This document shows positions 40,126-49,747 of a stretch of 64,000 bases of DNA, piece by piece. Under the pieces are notes generated by a model that was not told the origin of the DNA, did no database searches, and was given only the letters and a program-made list of their open reading frames with translations. Origin of the DNA: Streptomyces sp. NBC_00568 (GTDB lineage Bacteria; Actinomycetota; Actinomycetes; Streptomycetales; Streptomycetaceae); contig NZ_JAPENW010000002.1 of the NCBI RefSeq assembly GCF_026341855.1, positions 372,001 to 436,000 on the forward strand. Reading direction: 5' to 3'. Made by a program: the position numbers and the translations under genes. Positions within the stretch are counted from its first letter, which is position 1. The number at the start of each line of letters is the position of its first letter.

Positions 40126-42870
40126 GTGACGGGACAGCAGATCGACGACCCGAATGAGGAACTCCGGGCCGACCTGCGCCGGTTGGGTGCCCTCTACCGG
40201 ACCCACTTGCAGACGATGCTGTCCAAGAACCGCATCGCCAAGGCCCTTGGCACATCCCGGACTACGCCCGGCGAGTGGTTCAAAGGCCAAGTTCCCCAGC
40301 GTGAGGAACAACTGGTCGGACTGGTCAGACAACTGGCAGTCGCGCTCAAGGCCGCTGGGATTGACGTGGCGCATGGTGACCAACGCCTGCTTGATCCGGA
40401 GGGCTGGCGTGCCTGTTACCGGGCCGCCGCGCGGCAGCGGGCAGCCAACGTCAGCGTGGGCGTGCAGCGTGCGCAGGCCGAACGTACCCTTAACGCCTCG
40501 GCGACGCAGGAGCAGTACAGGGCACTGCCCGACAAGCCTCGTCCCCTGTCTCACTGGACGGCGCAGCAGCTCGGCGTTCATCCTGCGATCCCCGGATTGC
40601 CTGCCGGGGCAGCAGGCGAGGAGTTTGTCCTGCCCGGCTACGTCGAACGCGAGCACGACCGGCGGCTGCGTGCACGGCTCACTGCGGTGGCGGGCGGCGA
40701 TCAGGCCATCCTGGTCGTCGTACGGGGCGAGTCATGTGCGGGCAAGACCCGGACCGCGTTCGAAGCCGTCCGGGCATGTCTGGCCGACTGGGATCTGGTG
40801 TTTCCCAAGGGCGTCGACAGCCTTCTGGCGCTGCTGGCGGCCGAGGTCTCGCCACGAACCGTCCTGTGGCTGAATGAAGCGCAAGATTTCCTCGAGGGCA
40901 GAGGCGGTGAAGAGGCGGCGGCGGGACTACGACGCCTTCTCGAACAGCATGGCCCTATCATCATCGTCGCGACCCTGTGGCCCGCCGACCACCGGACCCT
41001 GACCACTACCTCCCAGGCGGGCAAGGACCCTCATGCGCAGGCCCGTGCCCTCCTGAACACCGCCGCACCGTTCGATGTCTCGGAGCTTTTCACCGAGCCG
41101 GAGCTTCGGGCGCTGAATACGTGCGGTGACCCGTCGCTGGAGACGGCCGTCCAGACGAGCCCCGGCGGTGGGATCACCCAGACCCTGGCTGCCGGCCCCC
41201 AACTGGTTGATCACTATGAGAGCGCGGTGGCCCCCGACGGCCCCTACGGCAGGGCGATCATCACCGCAGCCATGGACGCTCGCCGTCTTGGCTACGTCTC
41301 CCCGCTCAGCGAGGCGTTCCTGGAGGCCGCCGCCCCCGGCTACCTCACTGCTCAGCAGCGGGCCGCCGCCGAGCCGGGCACGTGGTTCGCCCGGGCCCTC
41401 GGCTATGCGCGGCAGAAAGTGATGGGAGTGGCGGCGGCCCTGGAGCCGGTGGCCCATCCCACTGGCATGGGCTCGCTTCCCGGTATCTACCGACTCGCTG
41501 ACTACCTCGACCACCACGCCCGGAGCGCCCGCCGCTACCAGTTCCCGCCCGCCACGTTCTGGACGGCCGTCCGGCGTCATGCGGCCGCCGACGAACTGAT
41601 CAGCCTCGGTGGGGCCGCTGGTCAGCGCGGCCGTTACCGCATCGCTGCCTCCCTCTATCAGCAGGCCGCCGAGGCCGGCGACACCGTTGCCGTGCTGCGG
41701 CTGGCAAGGCTGCGGCTGGAGGAAGGAGACGTGGTGCAGGCGGCGGTGCTGTTCGAGCAGGCTGTCGACGCGGGTGTCTCCTGGGGATTGCAGGAACTGG
41801 CGGACCTTAGGGAGGCGACCGGGGACCTGGACGACTCCGAGGCCTTGCTGCGACGGGCGGTAGCGGTGGGGGACCTCGCCTCCCGCCAGGAGCTCGTGGA
41901 CCGGCTGGAGCGGGCCGGGGCTCGGGACGAGGCAACGGCGCTTGCCCGGGAAGCCGCCGCCGACGGGGACACGTGGCTGCTGGCCAATCTGGCAGACCTG
42001 CGGCGGGTGCTTGGAGATCCGGCGGGAGCCGAGGCCCTGCTTCGGGAGGCGAGCGATGCCGGGAGCGCCTGGGCTCTGTACAAGCTGGCGAAGATGCGGG
42101 ACACGGCCGGCGACCGGGACACGGCGGAGACGCTCCTGAGACAGGCCGCAGAGGCGGGAAGCGACGATGCCCTCTACGACCTGATGGAGCTTCGGCAGGA
42201 ACGTGGGCACAGGGAAGAAGCAGAGATCATGCTGCAGCAGTTGGGCGAGTCCGGATACACACCGGCACTTCACGACCTTGCGATGGCACGAGAGGAAGCC
42301 GGGGACAGGGCAGTTGCAGAGCGGCTGGCCCGGGAGGCAGGCGCCTACGGAGATCCCAACCCCCTGCAGGAACTGGCGGTGATGCGCGAGAAGGCCGGGG
42401 ACGGGCGCAAGGCCGAGCAGTTGGCCGGGCAAGCCTCATTGGCCGGGGACACCTGGGGGCTGTACCAGCTGTCCGTGCTGCGCGAGAAGACCGGCGACCG
42501 GGAAGGAGCGGAGAGGATGGCCCGGGAAGCTTCGGCCGGAGGCCACCCCTCGGCACTACAGGAGCTGGCACGACTGCGGGAAGAGGCCGGATGCGAGGAA
42601 GATGGACAGCGGTTGGCCTGGGAGGCCGTCATTGCAGGCGAACCCGACATTCTGGGTCAGTTGATCGGGCGGCTGATCGAGAGCGGGGACCAGGGAGGAG
42701 CCGAGCAGTTGGCCTTGGACGCCGCCAACTGTGGGTATCACTGGGCCGTGCGGGAGCTAGCGCGGCTTCGAGAGGACGCCGGAGATCCCGAGGAGGCGGA
42801 GCGGATACGGCGATTCGGACTGGACGCCGACGGCTCGGCGCGGCAGGCACCGACGACTCGCGGCTGGTGA
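40126..42870 (+). CDS. STAND-like P-loop ATPase with HTH and helical repeats
   Basis: A 914-residue protein. Residues about 20-70 look like a helix-turn-helix (MLSKNRIAKALGTSRTTPGE). A P-loop GESCAGKTRTAFEA lies near 202-215, with Walker B-like RTVLWLNEAQDFL near 245. From about residue 505 to 900 a run of roughly 33-residue helical hairpin repeats carries recurring AGD-x-x-x-AE-x-L and EAG-x-x-x-AL-x-x-L units (Sel1/TPR-like). STAND proteins of this plan sense ligands with the repeats and switch through the ATPase; many act in defence or regulation. GTG 40126 follows a GGGGGCG site. No effector domain other than the HTH is evident. Confidence 0.7.
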   Translation: MTGQQIDDPNEELRADLRRLGALYRTHLQTMLSKNRIAKALGTSRTTPGEWFKGQVPQREEQLVGLVRQLAVALKAAGIDVAHGDQRLLDPEGWRACYRAAARQRAANVSVGVQRAQAERTLNASATQEQYRALPDKPRPLSHWTAQQLGVHPAIPGLPAGAAGEEFVLPGYVEREHDRRLRARLTAVAGGDQAILVVVRGESCAGKTRTAFEAVRACLADWDLVFPKGVDSLLALLAAEVSPRTVLWLNEAQDFLEGRGGEEAAAGLRRLLEQHGPIIIVATLWPADHRTLTTTSQAGKDPHAQARALLNTAAPFDVSELFTEPELRALNTCGDPSLETAVQTSPGGGITQTLAAGPQLVDHYESAVAPDGPYGRAIITAAMDARRLGYVSPLSEAFLEAAAPGYLTAQQRAAAEPGTWFARALGYARQKVMGVAAALEPVAHPTGMGSLPGIYRLADYLDHHARSARRYQFPPATFWTAVRRHAAADELISLGGAAGQRGRYRIAASLYQQAAEAGDTVAVLRLARLRLEEGDVVQAAVLFEQAVDAGVSWGLQELADLREATGDLDDSEALLRRAVAVGDLASRQELVDRLERAGARDEATALAREAAADGDTWLLANLADLRRVLGDPAGAEALLREASDAGSAWALYKLAKMRDTAGDRDTAETLLRQAAEAGSDDALYDLMELRQERGHREEAEIMLQQLGESGYTPALHDLAMAREEAGDRAVAERLAREAGAYGDPNPLQELAVMREKAGDGRKAEQLAGQASLAGDTWGLYQLSVLREKTGDREGAERMAREASAGGHPSALQELARLREEAGCEEDGQRLAWEAVIAGEPDILGQLIGRLIESGDQGGAEQLALDAANCGYHWAVRELARLREDAGDPEEAERIRRFGLDADGSARQAPTTRGW

Positions 42871-43620
42871 GGGTCAACTGCACCCGTCTCCACTCGCGCG
42901 CCCCGAACTGCCCGCAGGCCAGCACGAGGTGACGGCACTCGACATCAACGGCGCCTACGTAGTCGGTCCGGTTCGCTCCCGTGTGGTTGCCGCTGGCCAG
43001 AAGCGTGGCCCCCAGGTCAGGGAGGTGGCCGTTTCTTCAGCATCTGCGAACTTTGCTCGAGATCTGGGCTGGCGGGGTTTCACGCCGGCGACGTGAAGGA
43101 TCCGATGTGCTGGGGGCGGTCGTGACGGCAGTGCCTGGGCTACCCGCTGCGTGCCAGCAAGGGTGGGGGCCACGCCGTTTCGGCCCCGCGGCATCCGTAA
43201 CGCCCGCTCGGTCCGGTAGACGACCGATCTCCCGCCGGGGACGACTCCTTGCCGGACGCGGAGCAGCGGAGTTGGGGGTCTCGCTCCTGTTATCGCCGGC
43301 AGGAGCGAGACCTCCGGGTGGGCGCCTCGGGCGGGGGTTCTCGGCGCGCACTACACCGTTCAACGACATCAGCGGCTCCTGGATGCGAAGCCTCGTCGTG
43401 CTGCGTGTCGCGTAGGGCGCCAGCGCAGAGTGGGACCGGCGGTAGCGAGCGGCACTGTCATGATCAGCGACTCCACGTGTCCCGGGCTCTGGCTGCTCAC
43501 AGCGGGCGGGCGCTGTGGCTCAGCAGCCAGTGCCCGGATCATCCGATTCCGTGGCATGCCCTTGTCTCTTCGCGAGAGGATGCCGCAGCCTGTCCCATCC
43601 CATGGAGGAGCGCGACACCG
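42871..43620. other. Gene-free interval containing repeat copy A
   Basis: 750 bp in which I support no gene. It holds the first copy of a diverged direct repeat (43013-43090). The open frames present have no motif, no good ribosome-binding site and overlap each other on both strands. Confidence 0.4.
43013..43090. repeat. Diverged direct repeat, copy A
   Basis: About 78 bp sharing roughly 79% identity (hand alignment) with 44431-44508. Blocks such as CATCTG-GAACTT, CTCGAGATC and GGGTT-CACGC are conserved, and weaker similarity extends about 25 bp further upstream. Copy B directly precedes a tyrosine recombinase gene, so this may be a recombination or attachment site relic. Confidence 0.65.
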
Positions 43621-44070
43621 GTGGATATGCGGGAAGCGGCTCGAGCCCGCCTGACCCAGAACTTGACTGACAGGACGCGGGCGCTGGGAGATCACCTCCA
43701 ACACGGCGAGACACCCGTGGGGAGCAGCGCCGGCGACCTCGTTCTGCAGGAGCCCATGCCTCCAAAGTCCTGGTCGACGGATCAGATCAAGGCGTACTTC
43801 CCGGAGCCGGAAGGGGATTTCACTCTCACCGATCGGACGCTGTACTACCGGGACCCGCGTGGCGAGGTCTACACGTTGTCTCTGGCTTCGATTGCCGGAT
43901 GGAGGCAGCGACGATCCGAGAGGCATGAATATCTGCCTCCACGCCTGCAGCGCCGGATCCTGGAGATCGAGGTCACAACGTCCGACGGCCGGCGGTATCT
44001 GATGGAGTCGGGAAAGATCTTCGCCCGGCAGATCCGCCGGACGGGCAGGATCCGTCGTCGCCGGTGGTGA
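43621..44070 (+). CDS. Hypothetical protein, PH-like beta-rich core
   Basis: A 149-residue protein of unknown function. GTG 43621 (or ATG 43627) has GGAGGAG about 10 bp upstream. After a charged N-terminal third, the segment EGDFTLTDRTLYYRDPRGEV, then YTLSLASIAGW and LEIEVTTSDGRRYLMESG, alternates strands and turns as in a bacterial PH-like domain. It ends in a basic tail (RRTGRIRRRRW). It stands between the two copies of the diverged direct repeat, so it may have been carried in by a mobile element. Confidence 0.5.
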   Translation: MDMREAARARLTQNLTDRTRALGDHLQHGETPVGSSAGDLVLQEPMPPKSWSTDQIKAYFPEPEGDFTLTDRTLYYRDPRGEVYTLSLASIAGWRQRRSERHEYLPPRLQRRILEIEVTTSDGRRYLMESGKIFARQIRRTGRIRRRRW

Positions 44071-44430
44071 CGCCGTACACGCATGCTGCCGCAGCCAGGA
44101 GAGGAGGGTCGGTCCCTGCCGGGTTCGGTGGCGGAACCGGACCACCACGGTGTTACTAGGCGGAGCAACAGACCCCGGCCGTACCGGGCCCCGCGCGGGT
44201 GTCCGGGCTTACGGCCCCGCCGAGTTGCTCCTCGTCGTGTCCCCCTTGATGGAGGAGTGTTGGATCCAGGGGCTGGCACCAGCGATGAGGCCGCTGATGC
44301 TGACACTTCAGGTAAGCAGGGAGGCAGGGGACGTTCGGCGGGGATGCGTAGCCCATGGCAGCGCGGGCGCAGATGCCAGGACAACGGATTCGGTCCGGCG
44401 CGGTCGTCGCTGGTCACAGCGCTGGTCCCG

Positions 44431-44508
44431 CAGGTCAGTGATGTGGTCGGTTCTTCGGCATCTGTGAACTTCCCTCGAGATCCGCGCGGGCAGGGTTCCA
44501 CGCTGGAT
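44431..44508. repeat. Diverged direct repeat, copy B
   Basis: Partner of 43013-43090, about 79% identical. It ends 6 bp before the ATG of the tyrosine recombinase, so it overlaps that gene's leader and probably its ribosome-binding region. Confidence 0.65.
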
Positions 44509-44513
44509 GGATG

Positions 44514-45548
44514 AGTGCTGATCTGCAGGCGGGCGGAACCTCGTGGGTGGATGAGTTCGTGCTGGCCTTGGCGGCGCGGGGGGTGACGGACCGGTGGATC
44601 CTCCAGCAGCTGGCGTGGGTCGAGTAGTTGCTGGCCTTCGCCGCTCGCCCGGTGTGGGAGGTCCAGCCTGCCGACGTCGACGGGTGGCTGGTGGCGGCGC
44701 GGAAGCGGGGGACGGGACCGCAGACTCGGGGACAGATGGCGCAGGCGGTGTACCGGTTCTACGCGTTCGTCGAGACCCGCTACGGCGCGTGGGTGCTTGA
44801 GGCGATGGGCCGGCCGGTGGTGTGCCCGGTCGACGAGTTCAACCGGCCCCGGCGCCTGGCCCGGGTCGGGGTGCGTATCCCGCCCTCGGCGCAGGAGGTC
44901 GATTCCCTGTTCACCGCCTGGCGTTTCCACCTGCCCGGCCTGCGGGGGACAGCGTTCCTGTCGGCGGCGCGGGACTACGTGGCGGCGTCGTTGTGGCGGC
45001 GCCTGGGCCTGCGCATCAACGAGACGGTCCAGTTGCGGGTGGGGGACTGGTATCCGGGCTCGGGCATCTACGGGGTCCTGCACGTGCGGTGCGGGAAGGG
45101 AGCCAGGGGCAGCGGACCGCGCGAGCGGCTGGTGCCCGCCATCGACGGGACGGACCGGCTGCTCGCGTGGTGGCTGACCGAAGTGCGCCCGCAGTTCGGT
45201 GACGAGCCGGCCGGCGGGCAGGCTGTACTGCTGCCCAGCCGCCAGCACACGCTGCAAGGTGGACGGCGCCCGGCATGCGCCGAGACCCTGCGCGACGGAC
45301 TGGCCCAGACCGTCGCACAGTGGCTGCCGGACTGGACGGGACGGCTGACACCGCACCCGCTCCGACACTTCTGCGCCTCCCACCTCTACGCGCGCGGGGT
45401 TGGCCTGGAAGTGGTGGGGGCGTTGCTGGGCCACCGGTGGCTGTCGACGACCGCCCAGTACGTGCACGTGCCCGCCGAGCGGATCGAGCGGTGCTGGCAG
45501 CAGGCCAACGATCGCCTCACCGGACGCCTGCTGGGCCCCGGCCCCTAG
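44514..45548 (+). pseudogene. Tyrosine recombinase interrupted by an in-frame TAG
   Basis: From ATG 44514 the frame reads MSADLQAGGTSWVDEFVLAL onward to TAG at 44625-44627. It then continues in the same frame without another stop to 45548 (306 further residues). The catalytic half is intact: Arg in RRLGLRINETVQLRVGD, the HPLRHFCASH box, GHRWLSTTAQYVH with His/Trp and the nucleophilic Tyr. The lost part is the short SAM-like DNA-binding start. It is either a nonsense pseudogene or translated from the TTG directly after the stop. It would have mobilised a nearby element; copy B of the 78-bp repeat abuts its start. Confidence 0.8.
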
Positions 45549-45720
45549 GACAACCGATGGCGGTGGCGGGACGGGAAGCGGCGCAGGCCCACGCCTTACC
45601 CATCGAGCCCGACGTCCTGTGCGCCTCGTCCGTTTTACCTGTGCTTTGGCTGTTTTTATTGCCGCTGACCAGCGGGGATGCGTGGTGTACACGTACGATA
45701 CGTAGCCTCTGGATGAATCG

Positions 45721-48078
45721 CTAGTCGTCGATGTCGTCGAAAATGCTTCGGTGGTAGATGGCACCAGGATTCGCTTGATTCGTGGGAATGTGGTCGGCAG
45801 ACGGGGTATTGGGTCGAGGCTTGCTCTCTTGCTCTTCGTCGGCCTCCGATTTTTCATCTTCGATGAGTTCTTCCATTTCTGCGAGTAGCCTGCTGAACTC
45901 CTCGGCGATTTCTGGTTGGTTCGCGAGTGAGTCGCGATAAGTCTCCAAACTCTCGCGAAGTGGCGCGTAGTACTCTTCTGGGGTTATTTCTCTGTTTCCG
46001 TAGCGATTGATTCTCCAGTCCCACAGTAGGGTGGAGGTCGGTGAGAGTAATTCTTTCCTGACTTCTTTCAAAATACCCTCCCTCTCTTCTTGGGAAAGGA
46101 TAATATTCCAATGTGGCGTATCTACCCAGCCTGCGTCAGGGACCGATACGGCGTACTCGGTTAGGGTCTGAACTATTTCTTCGTGCTCGTCTTCGCTGAT
46201 GAGGTCTGCCTGGTGTAGGCGCGCCAGCACTTCAGGTTTGCGGTCGGATCCCAGGTATATCCCGAAGTTCATCATGTTGGGAACGAAGCTCGGATCCGTC
46301 TCGGTGTACTGCTTGAGGAATGCATCGGAGCATCGGGTGGTGAAGAAATTGCACCAAAGGAAATCTTCCCAGTGGTCCTTTCTTTTTCTGGGTTCGAGTT
46401 CCTGAAGTCGCTTGGCGACGAAGTGGTGAAGCGTTGGAGGGACTTTAACGAGAGTTCCGCGCTGCTTTTCACTCCCGCAATCAAGTTTGGTGAGCATTTC
46501 TTCTAATGGTAGCCCGGAGAGGAAGATGCCGAGGAGGTTGGGGTTGGCGGCCAAGAGTTCGGCGAATCCCTCTTGGAGGGTGGGGTGACGGAATGACCAC
46601 CCTGTTGTGGTCTCATTTCCCGGAGAGGATGAGAATCGTAGGAAGGTTCCGGTGAGGGCGTTGAGTGCGCGGTCGATTCCTGCGGGGGAGCTGCCGAGGC
46701 GGATGATGACGTCCTGTTGTGCGGCGTCGAGGGCGAGCGGGGCAGGCAGGAATTCCCCTGACTGGTAGGTCAGTGCGAGGGCGGCCTTTTCGTCTGGTCC
46801 GAGCTCCGTGTAGAGGTCGCGCAGGAACGCTGTGGGGCGGCGCATGAAGTCGGTGATGCCGTGTTTGCTCGGTTTCAGGTGGCGGGTGAAGGCTTGCCGG
46901 CCTAGGCGTCGAGCTACTTCGGGGTGGAACGGGTTCTGTGCGGCCGCCTCTTCCAGATGGGGCTTCATCTTGCCGCGTACTTCTGTGGGCTGGTCACCGA
47001 GGCTGATGTGGTTGTAGAGGATCTGTCGGCGTTCCTCAAGGGGCAGTTGGGCGACGTCGACAACTACTTGCTGTTCGTGTAGCAGGGGGTAGGCGTATTC
47101 CTTCAGGTGCGGGCGTGCATCGCGGTAGATGTAGTCGCGTGAGGTGAGAACGATTTTGGCTCCGCCGTGGACTGCGGTCATGATCTGGCGCATGTGACGA
47201 GCCCAGCTATCGGTGAGCTGCGGTTCGTGGCGGACAGCGCCGAAGGCGTCGTCGATCCAGAAGAACTGGTTGGGCTCGTTGGGGTTCCAGTGGCGTACGA
47301 GTTCGGTGGCGTCGTGGGGGTTGACGGTGAGGCAGCCCCAGGCGTCGAGGGCTGTCATGGCCAGGGTGGCTGCGATGACGGATTTGCCGACAGCGGGTTC
47401 GCCGAGCAGGAGGACGAAGCCGTGTTGTTGGACTGCCTGTGCGGCGCGTCGGTAGGCGTCCGTGACAACGAAGGTAGCCAGTTCCTCTCGCAGGTAGGAG
47501 AGCAGGTACTGGGCTTGGGTGTAGGCACGTTCGTCGAGGATCTGGGAGAGGTCGCCGAGTCCGTAGACGCGGGGGACGAAGGTCCGCAGGCGCTGGCGGC
47601 TGGCTATGGTGTCGCAGATCCACTGCCCGTCGAGAATCAGCGGGTACCTGACGCCGGCATCGAGCAGCCGCTGTCGGATGGTGGCTCCCGAGGTTCCGCT
47701 GACTCGTGCGTTGGTGAGCAGGACGTAACTGCCGCACAGACCCTGGTCCACCAGCGCCTGAGCCTTGGTGAATTCGTCGCTGAGTTCCGAGGGTGTGAGG
47801 GTGGTGTCGGCTTTCTTGGTGTGCTTGCACTGCAGGACAAAGGGGCCGTCGGGGATGTCCTGGACGCCGATTGGGTCCGGTGGCTGTTGCCAGGTGCCGT
47901 AGAAGGCGCCGTCGCGTCCGCCGTCGTTGGAGTCGGCGAAGGTGTGCACGGACTGTGCCCAAACTTCGCGGAGTACGGCTGCGCACAGGTCCTGGAACGC
48001 GCGCCAGCCCAGAGTGTGCAGGGCGAAGTCGGGGGAGCCGGGTGCCGCGACGGTGCCTTTGCGGGGGCGATCGGTCAC
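45721..48078 (-). CDS. Mrr-like nuclease fused to STAND (nSTAND3-like) ATPase
   Basis: A 785-residue fusion. The N-terminal domain (about 15-135) is a PD-(D/E)xK restriction fold: WRAFQDLCAAVLREVW, SNDGGRDGAF with the Asp, and FVLQCKHTKK with the QxK pair. The central ATPase has P-loop LLGEPAVGKSVIAATLAM near 226 and FFWIDDAFG as Walker B near 265. The long C-terminal helical part (about 440-785) is probably the sensor and ends in an acidic tail. GTG 48078 overlaps the HigA/ImmA gene by 4 bp. The last third of the gene is markedly less GC-rich than its surroundings, a sign of transfer. Such nuclease-STAND fusions act in anti-phage defence. Confidence 0.78.
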   Translation of the reverse strand: MTDRPRKGTVAAPGSPDFALHTLGWRAFQDLCAAVLREVWAQSVHTFADSNDGGRDGAFYGTWQQPPDPIGVQDIPDGPFVLQCKHTKKADTTLTPSELSDEFTKAQALVDQGLCGSYVLLTNARVSGTSGATIRQRLLDAGVRYPLILDGQWICDTIASRQRLRTFVPRVYGLGDLSQILDERAYTQAQYLLSYLREELATFVVTDAYRRAAQAVQQHGFVLLLGEPAVGKSVIAATLAMTALDAWGCLTVNPHDATELVRHWNPNEPNQFFWIDDAFGAVRHEPQLTDSWARHMRQIMTAVHGGAKIVLTSRDYIYRDARPHLKEYAYPLLHEQQVVVDVAQLPLEERRQILYNHISLGDQPTEVRGKMKPHLEEAAAQNPFHPEVARRLGRQAFTRHLKPSKHGITDFMRRPTAFLRDLYTELGPDEKAALALTYQSGEFLPAPLALDAAQQDVIIRLGSSPAGIDRALNALTGTFLRFSSSPGNETTTGWSFRHPTLQEGFAELLAANPNLLGIFLSGLPLEEMLTKLDCGSEKQRGTLVKVPPTLHHFVAKRLQELEPRKRKDHWEDFLWCNFFTTRCSDAFLKQYTETDPSFVPNMMNFGIYLGSDRKPEVLARLHQADLISEDEHEEIVQTLTEYAVSVPDAGWVDTPHWNIILSQEEREGILKEVRKELLSPTSTLLWDWRINRYGNREITPEEYYAPLRESLETYRDSLANQPEIAEEFSRLLAEMEELIEDEKSEADEEQESKPRPNTPSADHIPTNQANPGAIYHRSIFDDIDD

Positions 48079-49220
48079 TGTGCCTCGTTCTTTGCGGGGC
48101 CGTTGTAGGGGAAGTGGACGGGGCGTTTGAGGGCGTTGCCGTGGGTCCAAGGCAGGGCACCGTCGTGCTGGAGGCGGCCGACGACAATGCCGGGGGCGAT
48201 GCCGGCCTGCCGAGCGAAGGCTTCGATGTTGCCGAAGGGCATGGGCCTGCGGGTGAGGCGGCGGTAGGCGGCATGGTGCTCGGGTGGGATGAGGGTTTGG
48301 GCCGCGAAGGCATCGGCTTCTCCTTCGCTGCGGTCGCCTTCGGGTGTGCGTTCGTCGGCGCGGTCGGTGTTGTCGAGGAAGGTCAGTCTCTTGCCGTGCA
48401 GGAGGGTGTGGCCGATCTCGTGGAAGACGGTGAACCAGAAGTGGTCGTCTTTTTTGAACCGGTCGCTGAGGGCGATTCCGACCTTGTCGGGGGTGAGCCA
48501 GCGGGTGACGCCGGAGACGCTGGTCAGGGGAGGGGCGGGGAGGAAGACGACGGCTACGCCGGCCTCGGCGCATAGCTGGGTGATGCGGTCGGGCCAGGCT
48601 GCCGGGTCTTCCAGGGTGAGGGCACGCAGGCGGGGCAACAGGGCGGTGAGGGCGGCACGGTCGAACGGCTGGCAGGGCAGGGCGCGGGCCTCAAGTTCTG
48701 CCTGCCGCAGCCATACCGCGGTGGCGTAGTCGTCGGTCTTCAAGACGGTGGAGCGGCGGAAGGCAGTGCGGTAGCTGCGCCAGAGGTCTTCTGCGACGCC
48801 TGGGTCGGCGACGCCGAAGAACGCCAGCAGACGCTGGAGGTTGTCTGCGCTCCTGTCCTTGTTCGGCAGGATGCTGCGCCTGGCGAGGTCGGTCAGTGAG
48901 AAGTTGTCGAGCCAGTCGATGCGCTTGCTGAGCTGCTGGAGCTCCTGCTGGCGGGTGACGTGGGTGCGCCAGGCGGCTTCCAGTTGGTTCCACATGGAGG
49001 CCGGGATGCCGGTCGTGCGCTCGAGGAGGAGCGCGGTCTCGGGGGTGAGGACCGCGGTGCCTTGGACGATCTGGTTGATGTGCTTGGTGGACAGGCCGGT
49101 ACGCCGGGCGAGGTCGGCCTGCGGGATGCCGAGTGCGTCCAGTTGTTCCTTGAGGGTCTCGCCGGGCGGCTGGGCGGAGTCGGGCGAGTACACGAAGTGC
49201 GGGGCGCGAGGCGGGGTCAC
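48075..49220 (-). CDS. HigA-type HTH fused to ImmA/IrrE metallopeptidase
   Basis: A 381-residue protein. The N-terminal XRE/HigA helix-turn-helix is at about 20-80 (IPQADLARRTGLSTKHINQI). The C-terminal domain carries the ImmA/IrrE zinc peptidase motif FHEIGHTLLHGK near 263-274, with a downstream EGEADAFAAQTLIP supplying the third ligand. ImmA-like peptidases cleave repressors; here the partner HTH is on the same chain. It lies between the HigB-like toxin gene (start 49601) and the nuclease-STAND gene, which it overlaps by 4 bp. This suggests it controls or is controlled by both. Confidence 0.88.
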   Translation of the reverse strand: MTPPRAPHFVYSPDSAQPPGETLKEQLDALGIPQADLARRTGLSTKHINQIVQGTAVLTPETALLLERTTGIPASMWNQLEAAWRTHVTRQQELQQLSKRIDWLDNFSLTDLARRSILPNKDRSADNLQRLLAFFGVADPGVAEDLWRSYRTAFRRSTVLKTDDYATAVWLRQAELEARALPCQPFDRAALTALLPRLRALTLEDPAAWPDRITQLCAEAGVAVVFLPAPPLTSVSGVTRWLTPDKVGIALSDRFKKDDHFWFTVFHEIGHTLLHGKRLTFLDNTDRADERTPEGDRSEGEADAFAAQTLIPPEHHAAYRRLTRRPMPFGNIEAFARQAGIAPGIVVGRLQHDGALPWTHGNALKRPVHFPYNGPAKNEAQ

Positions 49221-49259
49221 GGGTAGTGCCTCTCTGAGGTCGGGGAGGCGGGGGTGGCG

Positions 49260-49601
49260 TCATCGCGTGATGGCGATCGCGGTGACGATCAAGGCGCGTA
49301 CGGAGTGTTCATCAAGGGTGCCGTCACGGTGGGCGGCGGGCGGGTCGTCGCGGGGGCGTACGACGAGGTGGCCGTGGTCTCCGAGCGAGACGATCCGGCT
49401 GACACCGCTGTCGGCCGGATAAGGCCGTAGCTGGGCTGCGGCGAGGCGATGCAGGTCGGCCAGGTGGCTGGCGGCAGCCATCTGGCCGAGGCGTCTGTGG
49501 AGCGTGACAGCGGCTTCCGGCCCGAAGTAGGCCCGGCGGGCCGCGTCGCTGTTGCAGACGCGTGCGAACTCCGCGTCGTCGAAGGCGATGTCCACCGGCA
49601 A
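49260..49601 (-). CDS. HigB-like (RelE-fold) toxin candidate
   Basis: A 113-residue protein resembling plasmid-maintenance killer proteins of the HigB/RelE fold. FDDAEFARVCNSDAARRAYFG opens it, ALTLHRRL-like and LADLHRL helices follow, and RIVSLGDHGHLVV is the central strand. The start is TTG 49601 or GTG 49595. It precedes the HigA-type gene by 39 bp, the toxin-first order of higBA modules. The C-terminal strand that usually ends with basic active-site residues is weak (IVTAIAITR), so toxicity is uncertain. Confidence 0.65.
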   Translation of the reverse strand: MPVDIAFDDAEFARVCNSDAARRAYFGPEAAVTLHRRLGQMAAASHLADLHRLAAAQLRPYPADSGVSRIVSLGDHGHLVVRPRDDPPAAHRDGTLDEHSVRALIVTAIAITR

Positions 49602-49747
49602 CCCCAGAACCTCTTGCGTATACCTGTCGCTTCCATGCTACTCTCTCGATCAAGAAAAGTTTCATTGGTCTGCTGGGTGCATGAAACCCATCTCACGATG
49701 TGGCATCTGTGCAGGTCAGATTGATTCGCCCTTGAAGGAGGAACGTC

